A DNA stretch of 19,603 nt from positions 1 through 19,603 of the forward strand of contig CACXCY010000022.1 in NCBI GenBank assembly GCA_902766265.1, in the 5' to 3' direction. Positions 7,310 through 15,387 of the stretch are shown here, in pieces. The notes below the pieces were generated by a model. That model ran no database searches, had not been told where the DNA came from, and saw only the letters and a list, made by a program, of their open reading frames with translations. This DNA comes from an uncultured Bacteroidota bacterium. GTDB lineage: Bacteria; Bacteroidota; Bacteroidia; Bacteroidales; P3. The stretch's first letter is position 1, and the number at the start of each line of letters is the position of its first letter. Position numbers and translations under genes: made by a program.

Positions 7310-8059
7310 TCATTTGGGTTGTTCCACTTGTTCGCCTGTTTTGCCGAAGCGGCGTTGGCGGCTCTGGTATTCGACGAGGGCTTCGTAGAAGTGTTCCTTG
7401 CGAAAGTCGGGCCACAGCAACGTTGTGAAATAGAACTCGGTATAGGCCATCTGCCATTGGAGGAAGTTGCTGGTGCGCTGTTCGCCGCCGGTGCGTATCA
7501 GCAGGTCGGGGTCGGGGAAGTCGCGGGTGGCGAGGTATTGGCGCAAGGTCTCCTCGGTGATGTCCTGTGGGCCGAGCCGTCCCGTCTGGCTGTCGGCCAC
7601 GATGGCGCGCAGGGCCTCTTTGATTTCCCAGCGCGAGCTGTAGCTGAGGGCCAGTATCAGGGTGAGGCCTGTGTTGGCGGCGGTGTCGTCGATGCAGAGG
7701 TGCAGTTTCTCGCGCGAGCGTTGGGGCAGCCGCTCCATGTCGCCGATGGTCAGCAGGCGTATGTTGTTTTTCATCAGCGTGGGGGTCTCCTCGCGGATGG
7801 CTTTGACAAGGAGTTCCATCAGCCCGTCGACCTCCTCCTTGGGGCGGTTCCAGTTCTCGGTCGAGAAGGTGTACAGCGTCAGGTAGCGCACGCCTGTCTC
7901 GGCGGCGGCTTCCACGGCGTCGCGCACGGCCTGGATGGCGTGCTGGTGGCCGTATAGGCGGCGTTGCGCCTGGGCCTGTGCCCAGCGGCCGTTGCCGTCC
8001 ATGATGATGGCCACGTGCTGCGGCACACGGCTTCTGTCTATGTCTGATAGCGTTGCCAT
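7310..8059 (-). CDS. uppS: isoprenyl transferase (undecaprenyl diphosphate synthase)
   Basis: With the ATG at 8059 the protein has 249 residues, normal for the family. A GTG at 8080 would add seven residues, but the N-terminus ahead of HVAIIMDGNGRWA already has the usual length. Signature motifs are all present: HVAIIMDGNGRWA with catalytic Asp21, YTFSTENWNRPKEEV, and LIRTGGEQRTSNFLQWQMAYTEFYF near the end. The enzyme condenses isopentenyl diphosphate onto farnesyl diphosphate in cis to give the C55 lipid carrier for peptidoglycan and surface glycans. It lies 22 bp after the porG-like gene. The last few codons abut the 11-bp array, and the C-terminal tail EQVEQPK may have been shaped by it. 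Confidence 0.96.
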   Translation of the reverse strand: MATLSDIDRSRVPQHVAIIMDGNGRWAQAQAQRRLYGHQHAIQAVRDAVEAAAETGVRYLTLYTFSTENWNRPKEEVDGLMELLVKAIREETPTLMKNNIRLLTIGDMERLPQRSREKLHLCIDDTAANTGLTLILALSYSSRWEIKEALRAIVADSQTGRLGPQDITEETLRQYLATRDFPDPDLLIRTGGEQRTSNFLQWQMAYTEFYFTTLLWPDFRKEHFYEALVEYQSRQRRFGKTGEQVEQPK

Positions 8060-8081
8060 ATCGTTGTGTTTTTGTTGCACG

Positions 8082-8945
8082 TCAATGTTTCATGTCGCAC
8101 CGTTTCTTGCCCACGAACCAGAACACCTTGTCGAGCCGGAAACTGACATAGGCGTTGAGGTAGGCGTACCAGTCGTCGAGTGAGTCGTCGCCGCGTTCAA
8201 TGCCCACGGCGTTCACGTAGCCCTCCACCACCTCGCCGCTGCGGTCGGCCAGCAGGGCGGCCTCGCCGTCGCTGTGGTAGCGGTTCAGCAGTTCGCTGCC
8301 CACGTAGGTGGTGCTCACGTCGTCAAGGTAGTCGGTCCATGTCTTGCGAAAGCCGTATTCCACGCCGAAAGTGAGCATGTCGTTGGGTTTGACGCGGAAG
8401 CCCACCCCGAAAGGCATCATAGGTGCCGTCAGCGCATAGGGCTGTCGGTCGGGGTACTCGTTGGAGCCCTGCCCCTCGGTGCGCAAGGGTTGCAGGGCCA
8501 CTTCCACCACCTCGCCCGAGCCGTTGGTGTATTGTGCGGTCGGGTTGAAATGGAACATCCCCACGCCGCCGAAGATGTAGGGCGTCCAGCGATACTGCCG
8601 CTCGGCCGTGCTGAAAGGCAGGAAGTTGAACTCCACCCGCAGCGACGCCTCGTAGATGTGGCTGCGGAAACTCAGGTTGCGGCGGGCTATATAGTCGGGG
8701 TTGCCGCCCTCCACCGTGCCGTAGGCGCCGTCCACGCGCAAACTCCATCGGTTGTCGATGAGGTAGCGCACCGTGGCGCCGTAGCCCATGTTGAGTTTGC
8801 CCAGCATGCTCTGGTGGTTCAGGTCGCCCAGATAGTTCATCCCTCCTGCGTTGAGGCCGATGCTGATTTGGCGCAGCGTCAGCTGTCCACGGCCTGCAAA
8901 CGAGGTCAGGCAGACGAACAGCAGAAAAGGCAGAAGGCGTTTCAT
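8082..8945 (-). CDS. porG: PorG-like/DUF6089 outer-membrane barrel protein (T9SS)
   Basis: The 287-residue protein has a signal peptide (MKRLLPFLLFVCLTSFAGRG) and alternating barrel strands. Diagnostic features of the DUF6089/PorG group are GLNAGGMNYLGDLN near the N-terminus, WTPYIFGGVGMFHFNP in the middle, and PFGVGFRVKPND followed by GVEYGFRKTWTDYLDDVSTTYV. PorG of Porphyromonas gingivalis is an outer-membrane barrel associated with the PorK/PorN ring of the T9SS. In that species its gene also lies immediately before uppS and bamA, as I recall. The family assignment is firm; the T9SS role rests on homology, synteny and the T9SS cargo genes in this window. Confidence 0.85.
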   Translation of the reverse strand: MKRLLPFLLFVCLTSFAGRGQLTLRQISIGLNAGGMNYLGDLNHQSMLGKLNMGYGATVRYLIDNRWSLRVDGAYGTVEGGNPDYIARRNLSFRSHIYEASLRVEFNFLPFSTAERQYRWTPYIFGGVGMFHFNPTAQYTNGSGEVVEVALQPLRTEGQGSNEYPDRQPYALTAPMMPFGVGFRVKPNDMLTFGVEYGFRKTWTDYLDDVSTTYVGSELLNRYHSDGEAALLADRSGEVVEGYVNAVGIERGDDSLDDWYAYLNAYVSFRLDKVFWFVGKKRCDMKH

Positions 8946-8973
8946 GGGGAGTGGTAAATGTGTTTTTGGGTGT

Positions 8974-9987
8974 TTAGAATGCTATCGACCAGCAGATCCC
9001 GTCGGCCTGCATCAGGTAGTCGCGTTTGGAGTAGGGGGTCGACTTGGTGGTGCGCGTAGCATACACATAGCCCGTCAGCATCACCACCGTCTTTTGGTCG
9101 GGGGTCAGCAGCGTGTAGTTCACATAGGGGCCTCCCATGAAGTCGCCGAACGTGCGCCACATGCCGCGGGTCTCTATGCAGTACTGCCCGGCCATCGTCA
9201 CCTGCTGCCGTGCCGCGTCAACACGGCGCTCGGTGCCCATGTAGCTGTTCTCTGCCGGGGCGGGCACATGCTGTTTCATCATCGTGTCGAGGTTGCGCAG
9301 GATCTCCTTCTCCTCGAATACCGCCTTGTCCTTGTAGGGCATCGTCTTCACCAGTACTCCCACACCGAAGTCCTTGGTTTCCTTGCGAATCCATGCAAAG
9401 TCGTCGGTCATCTTGGCTATCTCGAACTCGTCCGACACGGTGAGTGAGAATCCGAAGTTCTCCTTGATGCGGTTCATGACATCGGGTGCCCTCATGCTGT
9501 TGAAGGCCTTGATGACGCGCCGACGGTCGGCCATGCGCATATCGTTGATTATCATTGGGGCGCACTTGGCCAGGAACGAGTCGAGCGCATGGCGGTCCTT
9601 CATCGCGAAATCGTAGACCACCTGCGGGGCTGCCCACTTGTCGTTGCTTTTGTAGACCTTGTTGGGGTTCTCGGGGTTGATGTCGCAGATGATGATGTTG
9701 CGATGCGCTTGGAACATCTCGGCGTTGTTGAACGACGACGGGGGGATGTTGACTACGTCAAAGATGGGTTCCGGCATGAGAAAACCCTCCTGCGGGCATC
9801 GGAACAGCGAGTCGATGAGCAGTTTGGTGGAGCCGCTGTAGACCGTCTTGTCGGCTACGAGCAACATCTCGAGCGTCTTGCCTGAGGATCCCTTTTTCCC
9901 TTGCGCTGGCCTCTCTTTGCTGCCGCACGACACCATCATTGACGCGGCTGTCAGCGCCACAAACAGTAACATCGTTGTCTTTTTCAT
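8974..9987 (-). CDS. DUF4837 family lipoprotein
   Basis: The 337-residue protein has a lipoprotein signal: hydrophobic stretch, then SMMVSC with the lipidated Cys at 21, then GSKERPAQGKKGSSGK. The following region matches the DUF4837 pattern in outline: EMLLVADKTVYSGSTKLLIDSLF, then a hydrophobic strand with HRNIIICDINPE, then KWAAPQVVYDFAMKDRHALDSFLAK. The biochemical function of the family is unknown. It is the first gene of the envelope operon, 28 bp ahead of porG, and a Bacteroidota-type promoter lies 71 bp upstream of its start. Position and lipidation suggest an envelope role; no catalytic motif is apparent. Confidence 0.85.
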   Translation of the reverse strand: MKKTTMLLFVALTAASMMVSCGSKERPAQGKKGSSGKTLEMLLVADKTVYSGSTKLLIDSLFRCPQEGFLMPEPIFDVVNIPPSSFNNAEMFQAHRNIIICDINPENPNKVYKSNDKWAAPQVVYDFAMKDRHALDSFLAKCAPMIINDMRMADRRRVIKAFNSMRAPDVMNRIKENFGFSLTVSDEFEIAKMTDDFAWIRKETKDFGVGVLVKTMPYKDKAVFEEKEILRNLDTMMKQHVPAPAENSYMGTERRVDAARQQVTMAGQYCIETRGMWRTFGDFMGGPYVNYTLLTPDQKTVVMLTGYVYATRTTKSTPYSKRDYLMQADGICWSIAF

Positions 9988-10057
9988 AGTCCTTATTTAT
10001 AAATAATAAAATAATAATCAGTTGTTTCGGTGCGAGCACACTTCACCAATTACCCTA

Positions 10058-10065
10058 CAAAGATA
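10058..10065 (-). promoter_or_regulatory. Bacteroidota -7 promoter element for the envelope operon
   Basis: The complement of 10058-10065 is TATCTTTG, a perfect match to the Bacteroidota -7 consensus TAnnTTTG. It lies 71 bp upstream of the DUF4837 start codon. A clean -33 TTG is not obvious at the usual distance. It is the mirror image of the element at 10077-10084. Confidence 0.6.
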
Positions 10066-10076
10066 CAAAATCTTCT

Positions 10077-10084
10077 TATCTTTG
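10077..10084 (+). promoter_or_regulatory. Bacteroidota -7 promoter element facing the SGNH gene
   Basis: TATCTTTG matches TAnnTTTG on the plus strand. Together with the minus-strand copy it makes an inverted repeat (8-bp arms, 11-nt centre). A transcript from here would have a leader of about 170 nt before the gene at 10264. A second, weaker candidate nearer that gene is TTG at 10191-10193 with TAGTTATG at 10212-10219 (18-bp gap, one mismatch). The rest of 10085-10263 shows nothing else. Confidence 0.45.
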
Positions 10085-10263
10085 CAGAGTTTTTTTCGAT
10101 TTTGTCTTTTTCGGGTGCATTGTCTTCCGCACAATAATTGAGGAATTCCTGCGTTACATTTTGCTGAAAATCATGTAAACCATGGTGCCATTGTTGTTGA
10201 ATGCCATTGCATAGTTATGCTGAGGGGCGAAACATTTCCAAGAAATCATCAAACACGAGATAA

Positions 10264-11316
10264 ATGAAAATAGTCGATACAGTTAAAAAACTACTATTCC
10301 TTGCAGGGTTGGCCATGACACTGACTGGCGCGGCCCAAAGCAGAAACGTGCTTTTTATTGGTAACAGCTATACCGAGGTGAACAACCTGCCCCTATTGAT
10401 ACAACAGGCAGCGCGAAGTGCAGGATATGACATCACCTATCAGAGCAATACTCCTGGCGGTTGCACATTCCGGCAACATTGTAGCAATGCCTCCATGGAT
10501 CTTATCCGCCAAGGAGGATGGGATGTTGTAGTTCTGCAGGAACAGAGCCAGTATCCCGCCTTCCCGCAGAATCAGGTGGAAGAGGAGGTTTTCCCCTATG
10601 CTCAGCGGTTGGTGGACACCGTCCGCGCCTACAACGCCAACTGCACGCCATTGTTCTACATGACTTGGGGGCGTCGTGATGGCGACCAGATGAATGCGTC
10701 GGAATTTCCTGTTCTTGGCACATACTGGGGAATGGACAGCATGCTTTACGAGCGCTACATGCAGATGAAGCAAGACAACGCTGCCGCGGTGTGTCCGGTG
10801 GGACGTGTGTGGCGTTATATCCGCACAAACCATCCTGATATAGAACTCTATGACGGCGACGGTAGCCACCCGTCCATGACGGGGTCCTATGCGGCGGCAT
10901 GTGCCTTCTTTGTGATGCTGTTTGGTCAGCCCGCTGCCAATATAACGTTTGGTTCCACTCTAGAACCGTCTACCGCAGCGCTCATCCGCAGGGTGACCGA
11001 CAGCGTCGTGTACAATCACCTAAACCTATGGCGCGTGGCGGACACTACCACAGTCGATACCACCATGCCGTCTGACGAGGGTGTCCTTTCCGTCGACGCT
11101 GAGGATCCGGTGCTCGTCTACCCCAATCCCGTTATCAATCAAGTTACTTTGGAATGTCCCCGACCGACGTTTTGTTCGCTTTACGACATCTTTGGTCGCT
11201 GCAGGGCTAGCTTCACCCTTGTCGCAGGCCGCAACGGGTTCGCGCTACCTCCCCTCGAGTCAGGTATCTACTGCCTGCGCTGCGGGCGTAAGAGTTACAA
11301 GTTGACAAAACAATGA
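10264..11316 (+). CDS. SGNH/DUF4886 hydrolase-like protein with T9SS sorting domain
   Basis: The 350-residue protein has a signal peptide (to about AAQ25). The SGNH/DUF4886 domain opens with VLFIGNSYT, with the presumed nucleophile Ser35. It continues through WDVVVLQEQSQYP and ends with the block DGDGSHPS, where Asp199 and His202 complete the presumed triad. After a short linker, YPNP at 286-289 begins a T9SS sorting domain (SLYDIFGR, LESGIYCLR, SYKLTKQ). From this I infer a surface-exposed or released esterase or deacetylase. SGNH enzymes of this group act on acetylated glycans or esters, but the substrate cannot be read here. The gene stands alone and converges on the reductase gene at 11367. 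Confidence 0.88.
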   Translation: MKIVDTVKKLLFLAGLAMTLTGAAQSRNVLFIGNSYTEVNNLPLLIQQAARSAGYDITYQSNTPGGCTFRQHCSNASMDLIRQGGWDVVVLQEQSQYPAFPQNQVEEEVFPYAQRLVDTVRAYNANCTPLFYMTWGRRDGDQMNASEFPVLGTYWGMDSMLYERYMQMKQDNAAAVCPVGRVWRYIRTNHPDIELYDGDGSHPSMTGSYAAACAFFVMLFGQPAANITFGSTLEPSTAALIRRVTDSVVYNHLNLWRVADTTTVDTTMPSDEGVLSVDAEDPVLVYPNPVINQVTLECPRPTFCSLYDIFGRCRASFTLVAGRNGFALPPLESGIYCLRCGRKSYKLTKQ

Positions 11317-11366
11317 GAATGAGGGGTTCCTGCTTTTGAAATCTCATAGCAGGATGACAATGTGTC

Positions 11367-12353
11367 CTATCGGGTTCTTTGGCCGAAAAATGCCTTGATG
11401 GCGTCACCTACGGGCGTCTGTGGCATCCGTAGGTCGCTGCAAGCATGATGGTTATTGTAGTATTCCCGCACCAGGAGTTGGCGTACGTTACGGGTGGAGA
11501 GTTGTGTGCGCCACCCGCAGAGGCTCAGCAGGTCGCCGATGCGTCCCGCCAGACGCACCAGCCCATTGGGTAGGGTGACGATGCGCTGTCGGTAGCCACA
11601 TACCATACTTTCAAGTTGATAGAACTCCTTCAAGCTCATATTTTGTCCCGTCAGCAGGTACCGCTCCCCATGCCGTCCCAGGGTAAGGGCGTTGACAATG
11701 GCCGCCGCTACGTCGCCTACATGGATAAAACTCTTACCTCCTTGCGGCACAGCCATTAATGGCTTTCTGTAGCCCGCCAGCAGTAGTTGTCCGCTGCTGG
11801 GTTTGAAGTCGTACGGTCCCAACATAAACCCGGGGTTGACGACGACGACGTGCCAGTCGGGATGCCGCCGTGCTGCCGACAGAACAATCTCTTCGCCAGC
11901 CAGTTTGCTCTGCGCGTAGAACGATTCCTTGAAGGGACTCTCTATGGCGTCTGTCTCCGTGGCTGCCTTTTCCGGCGTGCCGTAACCGATGGTATTGGCT
12001 GTGCTGACATGCACCAACGTCCTGATTCCATGATGTTCCATCGTATCCACCACTCTTTGGCAGCCGTCGCGGTTCACGGGGAGGTAATCCTCCGGGCGCA
12101 GCAGCCCCATATCGGTTGTGCCGGTGCAGTTGACCACGGCGTCGCTGCCTTGTGCCGCCTGCGATAGGGTAGCAGCATCTAAAAATGTTCCTTGTATTAC
12201 CGATAGGTTGTCTGTCCCTGCAGTATCGGCAAGTTCTTTGAAATCATGTGCATTGTGCCGCACAATAAGCACTACCGAATGCCCCTCGTCAAGTAGCCGC
12301 CGCAGCACATTCTGCCCCAGGAAGCCGTTCCCACCAAGCAATAACACTTTCAT
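11367..12353 (-). CDS. NAD(P)-dependent extended-SDR epimerase/reductase
   Basis: The 328-residue protein has the Rossmann nucleotide-binding motif GGNGFLG at residues 7-13, a strand ending NCTGTTD, the active-site serine region LVHVSTANTIGYG, and catalytic YAQSK (Tyr-x-x-x-Lys), followed by VVVVNPGFMLGPYD. These mark an extended short-chain dehydrogenase related to dihydroflavonol-4-reductase and 3-beta-hydroxysteroid dehydrogenase/isomerase proteins. The substrate cannot be assigned; sugar nucleotides, sterol-like lipids or aldehydes are all possible. It is transcribed alone, divergent from the operon at 12538 and convergent with the SGNH gene, with only 50 bp between their ends. No strong terminator is visible there. 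Confidence 0.88.
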   Translation of the reverse strand: MKVLLLGGNGFLGQNVLRRLLDEGHSVVLIVRHNAHDFKELADTAGTDNLSVIQGTFLDAATLSQAAQGSDAVVNCTGTTDMGLLRPEDYLPVNRDGCQRVVDTMEHHGIRTLVHVSTANTIGYGTPEKAATETDAIESPFKESFYAQSKLAGEEIVLSAARRHPDWHVVVVNPGFMLGPYDFKPSSGQLLLAGYRKPLMAVPQGGKSFIHVGDVAAAIVNALTLGRHGERYLLTGQNMSLKEFYQLESMVCGYRQRIVTLPNGLVRLAGRIGDLLSLCGWRTQLSTRNVRQLLVREYYNNHHACSDLRMPQTPVGDAIKAFFGQRTR

Positions 12354-12474
12354 GACCTATAAAACGCAGATGTGCAGCTATTATTATATCGTGATGTTTC
12401 CCTGCCGTCAATACCTTGTCCGTGCGGCATTTCCTCCACGACGCAATAATCTGCAGGAGTTAACGTTTTTTATT

Positions 12475-12502
12475 TTGTATTGAATAAAAAGTAGTATCTT
12501 TG
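12475..12502 (+). promoter_or_regulatory. Bacteroidota promoter (-33 TTG, -7 TATCTTTG)
   Basis: TATCTTTG at 12495-12502 matches the -7 consensus, and TTTTG ending at 12477 supplies a -33 element with a 17-bp gap in AT-rich DNA. Transcription should begin near 12507-12510. This rules out the possible TTG start at 12505 for the next gene. Confidence 0.75.
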
Positions 12503-12537
12503 CATTGTACTTTGTGCTTGTTATGTTCTGCAAGAAA

Positions 12538-14379
12538 ATGCATAACTGTTTGAGAAGAGCGGCTTTGCTGCTGTGGATGGCAGTGTGCCTTGCTCCTTTG
12601 GCGGCATGGGCCGACCGCGATACCACAGCGACCGTCGCATCGGATTGTGGCAGGTACTACTGGGGCGTCGCCGACGACACGCTGCACTCCTCGGGAGTCT
12701 ACTGGGACACCGTTGTTTCGGGTACGGATACCCATTATTATCAGTTGACGCTCACCATATATCCCACCAAAGATACCTCCCTCGTGCGTAACGTCTGCGA
12801 CAGTATGCCGTGGATTTCAGGTACCTACACTGTCTCGGGCACTTACGTTGATTCGCTCAAAACGACCAACAACTGCGACAGCATCGTCCGGCTGATACTT
12901 ACCATTTCCCATACCAAAAAGACTATTGTGACGGACACGGTATGCCGGGGAAGTGTGTATGGCAGATTTGGTTTTTACGTCAATACCGCTTCTTTACCAG
13001 GAAACTACACCCAAACGAACTATCTGCGTTGTGCACAGCCACCGAGGTGCGACAGCATATCCACGTTGCGGCTATTCATCAGGGAGCATTCTACGGACAC
13101 TGTCAGTATAAGTAGTTGTACCCCATATACGTGGCATCTCGTCGGACTCGACAGCTCTGTGGTCACTCGAGGGCCTATAGCTGTCGATAGCAGCATCTCG
13201 GCGGTGATTCGCAATGTGGTGCAGTGCGACAGTACGGTAGTGTTGAATTTCACACGGTTATATCCCACCGGCTCTTATTGGACGGACACCGCCTGCGACG
13301 CATACCTATGGCATGGGGATTCTTATCTCGTCGACAGCACGTTGCGCGACACGTTGACCAACGTGGTGGGTTGTGACAGTGTGGTGCATCTGAACATCCA
13401 TATCAAACGCAGTACTGAGGGCGACACCAGTGCAACTGCCTGCGACTCATATAGTTGGCATGGTGTCGACTATACGGCATCGGCAACCATAGACACCTTC
13501 CACTATATCAATGCTGTGGGGTGTGACAGTGCTGTACTGTTTTATCTTACAGTGCATTACAGCACATGTAGTACCAAGACTATCGACGCCTGCGAGAGAT
13601 ATACATGGCGCAACGTCATATACACCACTTCGGGTACCTATTCTTATGATACACTGAATGCTGACGGGTGCAGGCATACCAATATTCTGCAATTGCGAAT
13701 CCATCACAACGACACCGCCGATGTGCACGACACCGTGATGGGCTGTTATGTATGGGATAACGGCGACATTACCTACTCGGATACGATATATCTGTATAAA
13801 GACGTGGACGTTCACGGCTGCGATAGCATGAGTTGGATTCATGTGCATATCGTCTACCCAGACAATTTCTATCCGCCTGAGATAGTGCTCTATGGCCATG
13901 TGCTGATGGTGAACCACAATCCGCGTTATGCAAATGCTGGACGAGTAGATTATTGGGGCTATCGCTGGTACCGTGATGGACAGGAAATCATCGGTGCCAT
14001 TGAGGATTACCTGCCCTTGTCGCGAACCACCAGTCGTTACTATGTGATGGTTCCCACCTCACCTATGCTCAATACCTGGATTCCGTCGAACACTATCAAT
14101 ATGGCGGGCATCGCCACACCGCAGGATGATGCCATGCTGCAATTGTCGCCGAATCCTGTGACCTGCGGCGGGACGGTTACTCTTTCCTGGGCTGACGATG
14201 ATATAGCAATATCGCCCGTCTACATAGATGTTTATGACCTGCAGGGCAAGAAGACGAATTGCTACCGTGCGGATACTTCTTCGTTGACGATTAGTGCTCC
14301 TGAGGTGCCAGGCGTTTACCTTTTGCGCGTGTTTACTATGGATGGGAAAAGTGCTGTCCGCAAACTTGTTGTCAAATAA
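12538..14379 (+). CDS. surface protein with cysteine-containing repeats and T9SS sorting domain
   Basis: The 613-residue protein begins at the ATG at 12538, preceded by the A-rich CAAGAAA. An in-frame ATG at 12523 would add five residues. The signal peptide ends near AAWA. About eight divergent repeats of 40-50 residues follow (approximately 37-80, 87-134, 136-185, 194-245, 253-295, 302-345, 352-398, 403-440). Their pattern is roughly C-x-x-Y-x-W-(x)n-Y-x-x-S-x-x-Y-(x)n-GCDS-x-x-x-L-x-L-x-I, giving a Cys pair per repeat. An Ig- or PKD-like segment (WGYRWYRDGQEI) precedes the T9SS sorting domain from about 535 (LSPNP, DLQGK, GVYLLRVFTMDG, RKLVVK). Likely an extended, disulphide-braced surface protein or adhesin. 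It is first in a five-gene operon. Confidence 0.85.
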   Translation: MHNCLRRAALLLWMAVCLAPLAAWADRDTTATVASDCGRYYWGVADDTLHSSGVYWDTVVSGTDTHYYQLTLTIYPTKDTSLVRNVCDSMPWISGTYTVSGTYVDSLKTTNNCDSIVRLILTISHTKKTIVTDTVCRGSVYGRFGFYVNTASLPGNYTQTNYLRCAQPPRCDSISTLRLFIREHSTDTVSISSCTPYTWHLVGLDSSVVTRGPIAVDSSISAVIRNVVQCDSTVVLNFTRLYPTGSYWTDTACDAYLWHGDSYLVDSTLRDTLTNVVGCDSVVHLNIHIKRSTEGDTSATACDSYSWHGVDYTASATIDTFHYINAVGCDSAVLFYLTVHYSTCSTKTIDACERYTWRNVIYTTSGTYSYDTLNADGCRHTNILQLRIHHNDTADVHDTVMGCYVWDNGDITYSDTIYLYKDVDVHGCDSMSWIHVHIVYPDNFYPPEIVLYGHVLMVNHNPRYANAGRVDYWGYRWYRDGQEIIGAIEDYLPLSRTTSRYYVMVPTSPMLNTWIPSNTINMAGIATPQDDAMLQLSPNPVTCGGTVTLSWADDDIAISPVYIDVYDLQGKKTNCYRADTSSLTISAPEVPGVYLLRVFTMDGKSAVRKLVVK

Positions 14380-14380
14380 C

Positions 14381-15385
14381 ATGCTCCGTCATTCTTCCAC
14401 TACCACAAGCATCCACATCGCCAAAACCGTATTGTTGGCGTTGATATCAGTATGTTTGGCGTGGTCAGCTACGGCGCAGAGGAAAACCCACAAAGAGGAG
14501 TTGCTGCTTCGTGACGGACATCATATCAGCATCGGAGGCCGTCTCGGCATAGCTGGCTTGTTGATTGACAGCCGTTTCAAAGGCAATACCATGACGGGCT
14601 ATGGTGCAGCGGCCGACCTTGCCTACTCCTACTTTATCACTACCCAGATAGGCATCCGTACAGGTATCAATATCTGTGCATTTGGTAGTTCCTATCGTGG
14701 CAGCGACCTCGTCACCGAGTCGAGTTTCCTGGACGGCTACCGCGACAGCAAAGTTATCTATGATGCCAATTTTCGGGCTTCTACCCCACGAGCCAACGAG
14801 GAGTTTGCTTGTAGCTACTACGAGATTCCTCTCCAGTTGGCATGGCGTGGCAACCATTGGTATCTTAACAGCGGCATTAAATTCGCTATCCCTCTCAAAA
14901 TCACCTCTACATATTCCTATGCCGCTTCGAAAATCAACTATATAGGCAGCCATGAGTTGCTCAACTACGAAACCCTTGACATCGAATGGGGCAACTATCC
15001 AGCCCAAAGCGGCAGCACGGAGATATACAGCAGTCACGCCGCTGACAACGTGCTGAATCCAGAATTTCTGACGTTGTCGTTTGAAGGGGGCTTCCGCGCA
15101 GGATGCACTTGCGGGCACTCATGGGTGTTGGGCGTCTATTTCGATTACTCCATCAATCGTGCGGATATCTTAACCAACGATCCTTTGGTGCGTGTGTCCC
15201 AAGGACCCCGTTACAGCCATGCGGTGAGTGTTCTCAACTCGAGTGTCGTCGACCATCTGCGTTTGGGTGACTATGGGGTGAAGCTTCAATATGAATTTAG
15301 CGTCAAACAGCGCTCTAACAAACATGGCGGCCACGCTCCCAGTGCCGTCAAGTTCGGTGGCGGCTCTCGATTGGGTGGATTTTAG
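14381..15385 (+). CDS. outer-membrane beta-barrel protein
   Basis: The ATG at 14381 comes one base after the stop of the preceding gene and gives 334 residues. The signal peptide follows at once (IAKTVLLALISVCLAWSATAQ). An earlier in-frame start at 14294 would lie inside the upstream gene and bury the signal peptide, so it is rejected. The mature part alternates aromatic and small residues in strand-like segments (HHISIGGRLGIAG, GIRTGINICAFG, EIPLQLAWRGNHWYLNSGIKFAIPL, TLSFEGGFRAG, WVLGVYFDYSINRAD), as in the outer-membrane beta-barrel families of Bacteroidota. The specific role is unknown. The near overlap with the T9SS cargo gene suggests coupled translation and perhaps a partner function at the surface. 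Confidence 0.8.
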   Translation: MLRHSSTTTSIHIAKTVLLALISVCLAWSATAQRKTHKEELLLRDGHHISIGGRLGIAGLLIDSRFKGNTMTGYGAAADLAYSYFITTQIGIRTGINICAFGSSYRGSDLVTESSFLDGYRDSKVIYDANFRASTPRANEEFACSYYEIPLQLAWRGNHWYLNSGIKFAIPLKITSTYSYAASKINYIGSHELLNYETLDIEWGNYPAQSGSTEIYSSHAADNVLNPEFLTLSFEGGFRAGCTCGHSWVLGVYFDYSINRADILTNDPLVRVSQGPRYSHAVSVLNSSVVDHLRLGDYGVKLQYEFSVKQRSNKHGGHAPSAVKFGGGSRLGGF

Positions 15386-15387
15386 CC

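Noticed and set aside
6988..7457. Low-complexity small frames within the uppS-bamA spacer
   Set aside because: They are read through the 11-bp array, whose period forces repetitive peptides, and the part beyond 7310 overlaps uppS out of frame.
11317..11366. Bidirectional terminator between the convergent SGNH and reductase genes
   Set aside because: Only a 6-bp stem (11328-11333 with 11349-11354) with a 15-nt loop and no T-run is visible, which is too weak to call.
12505..12540. TTG start at 12505 for the repeat-bearing surface protein
   Set aside because: It lies within three bases of the -7 promoter element, at or before the expected transcript start, and would place extra residues ahead of a complete signal peptide.
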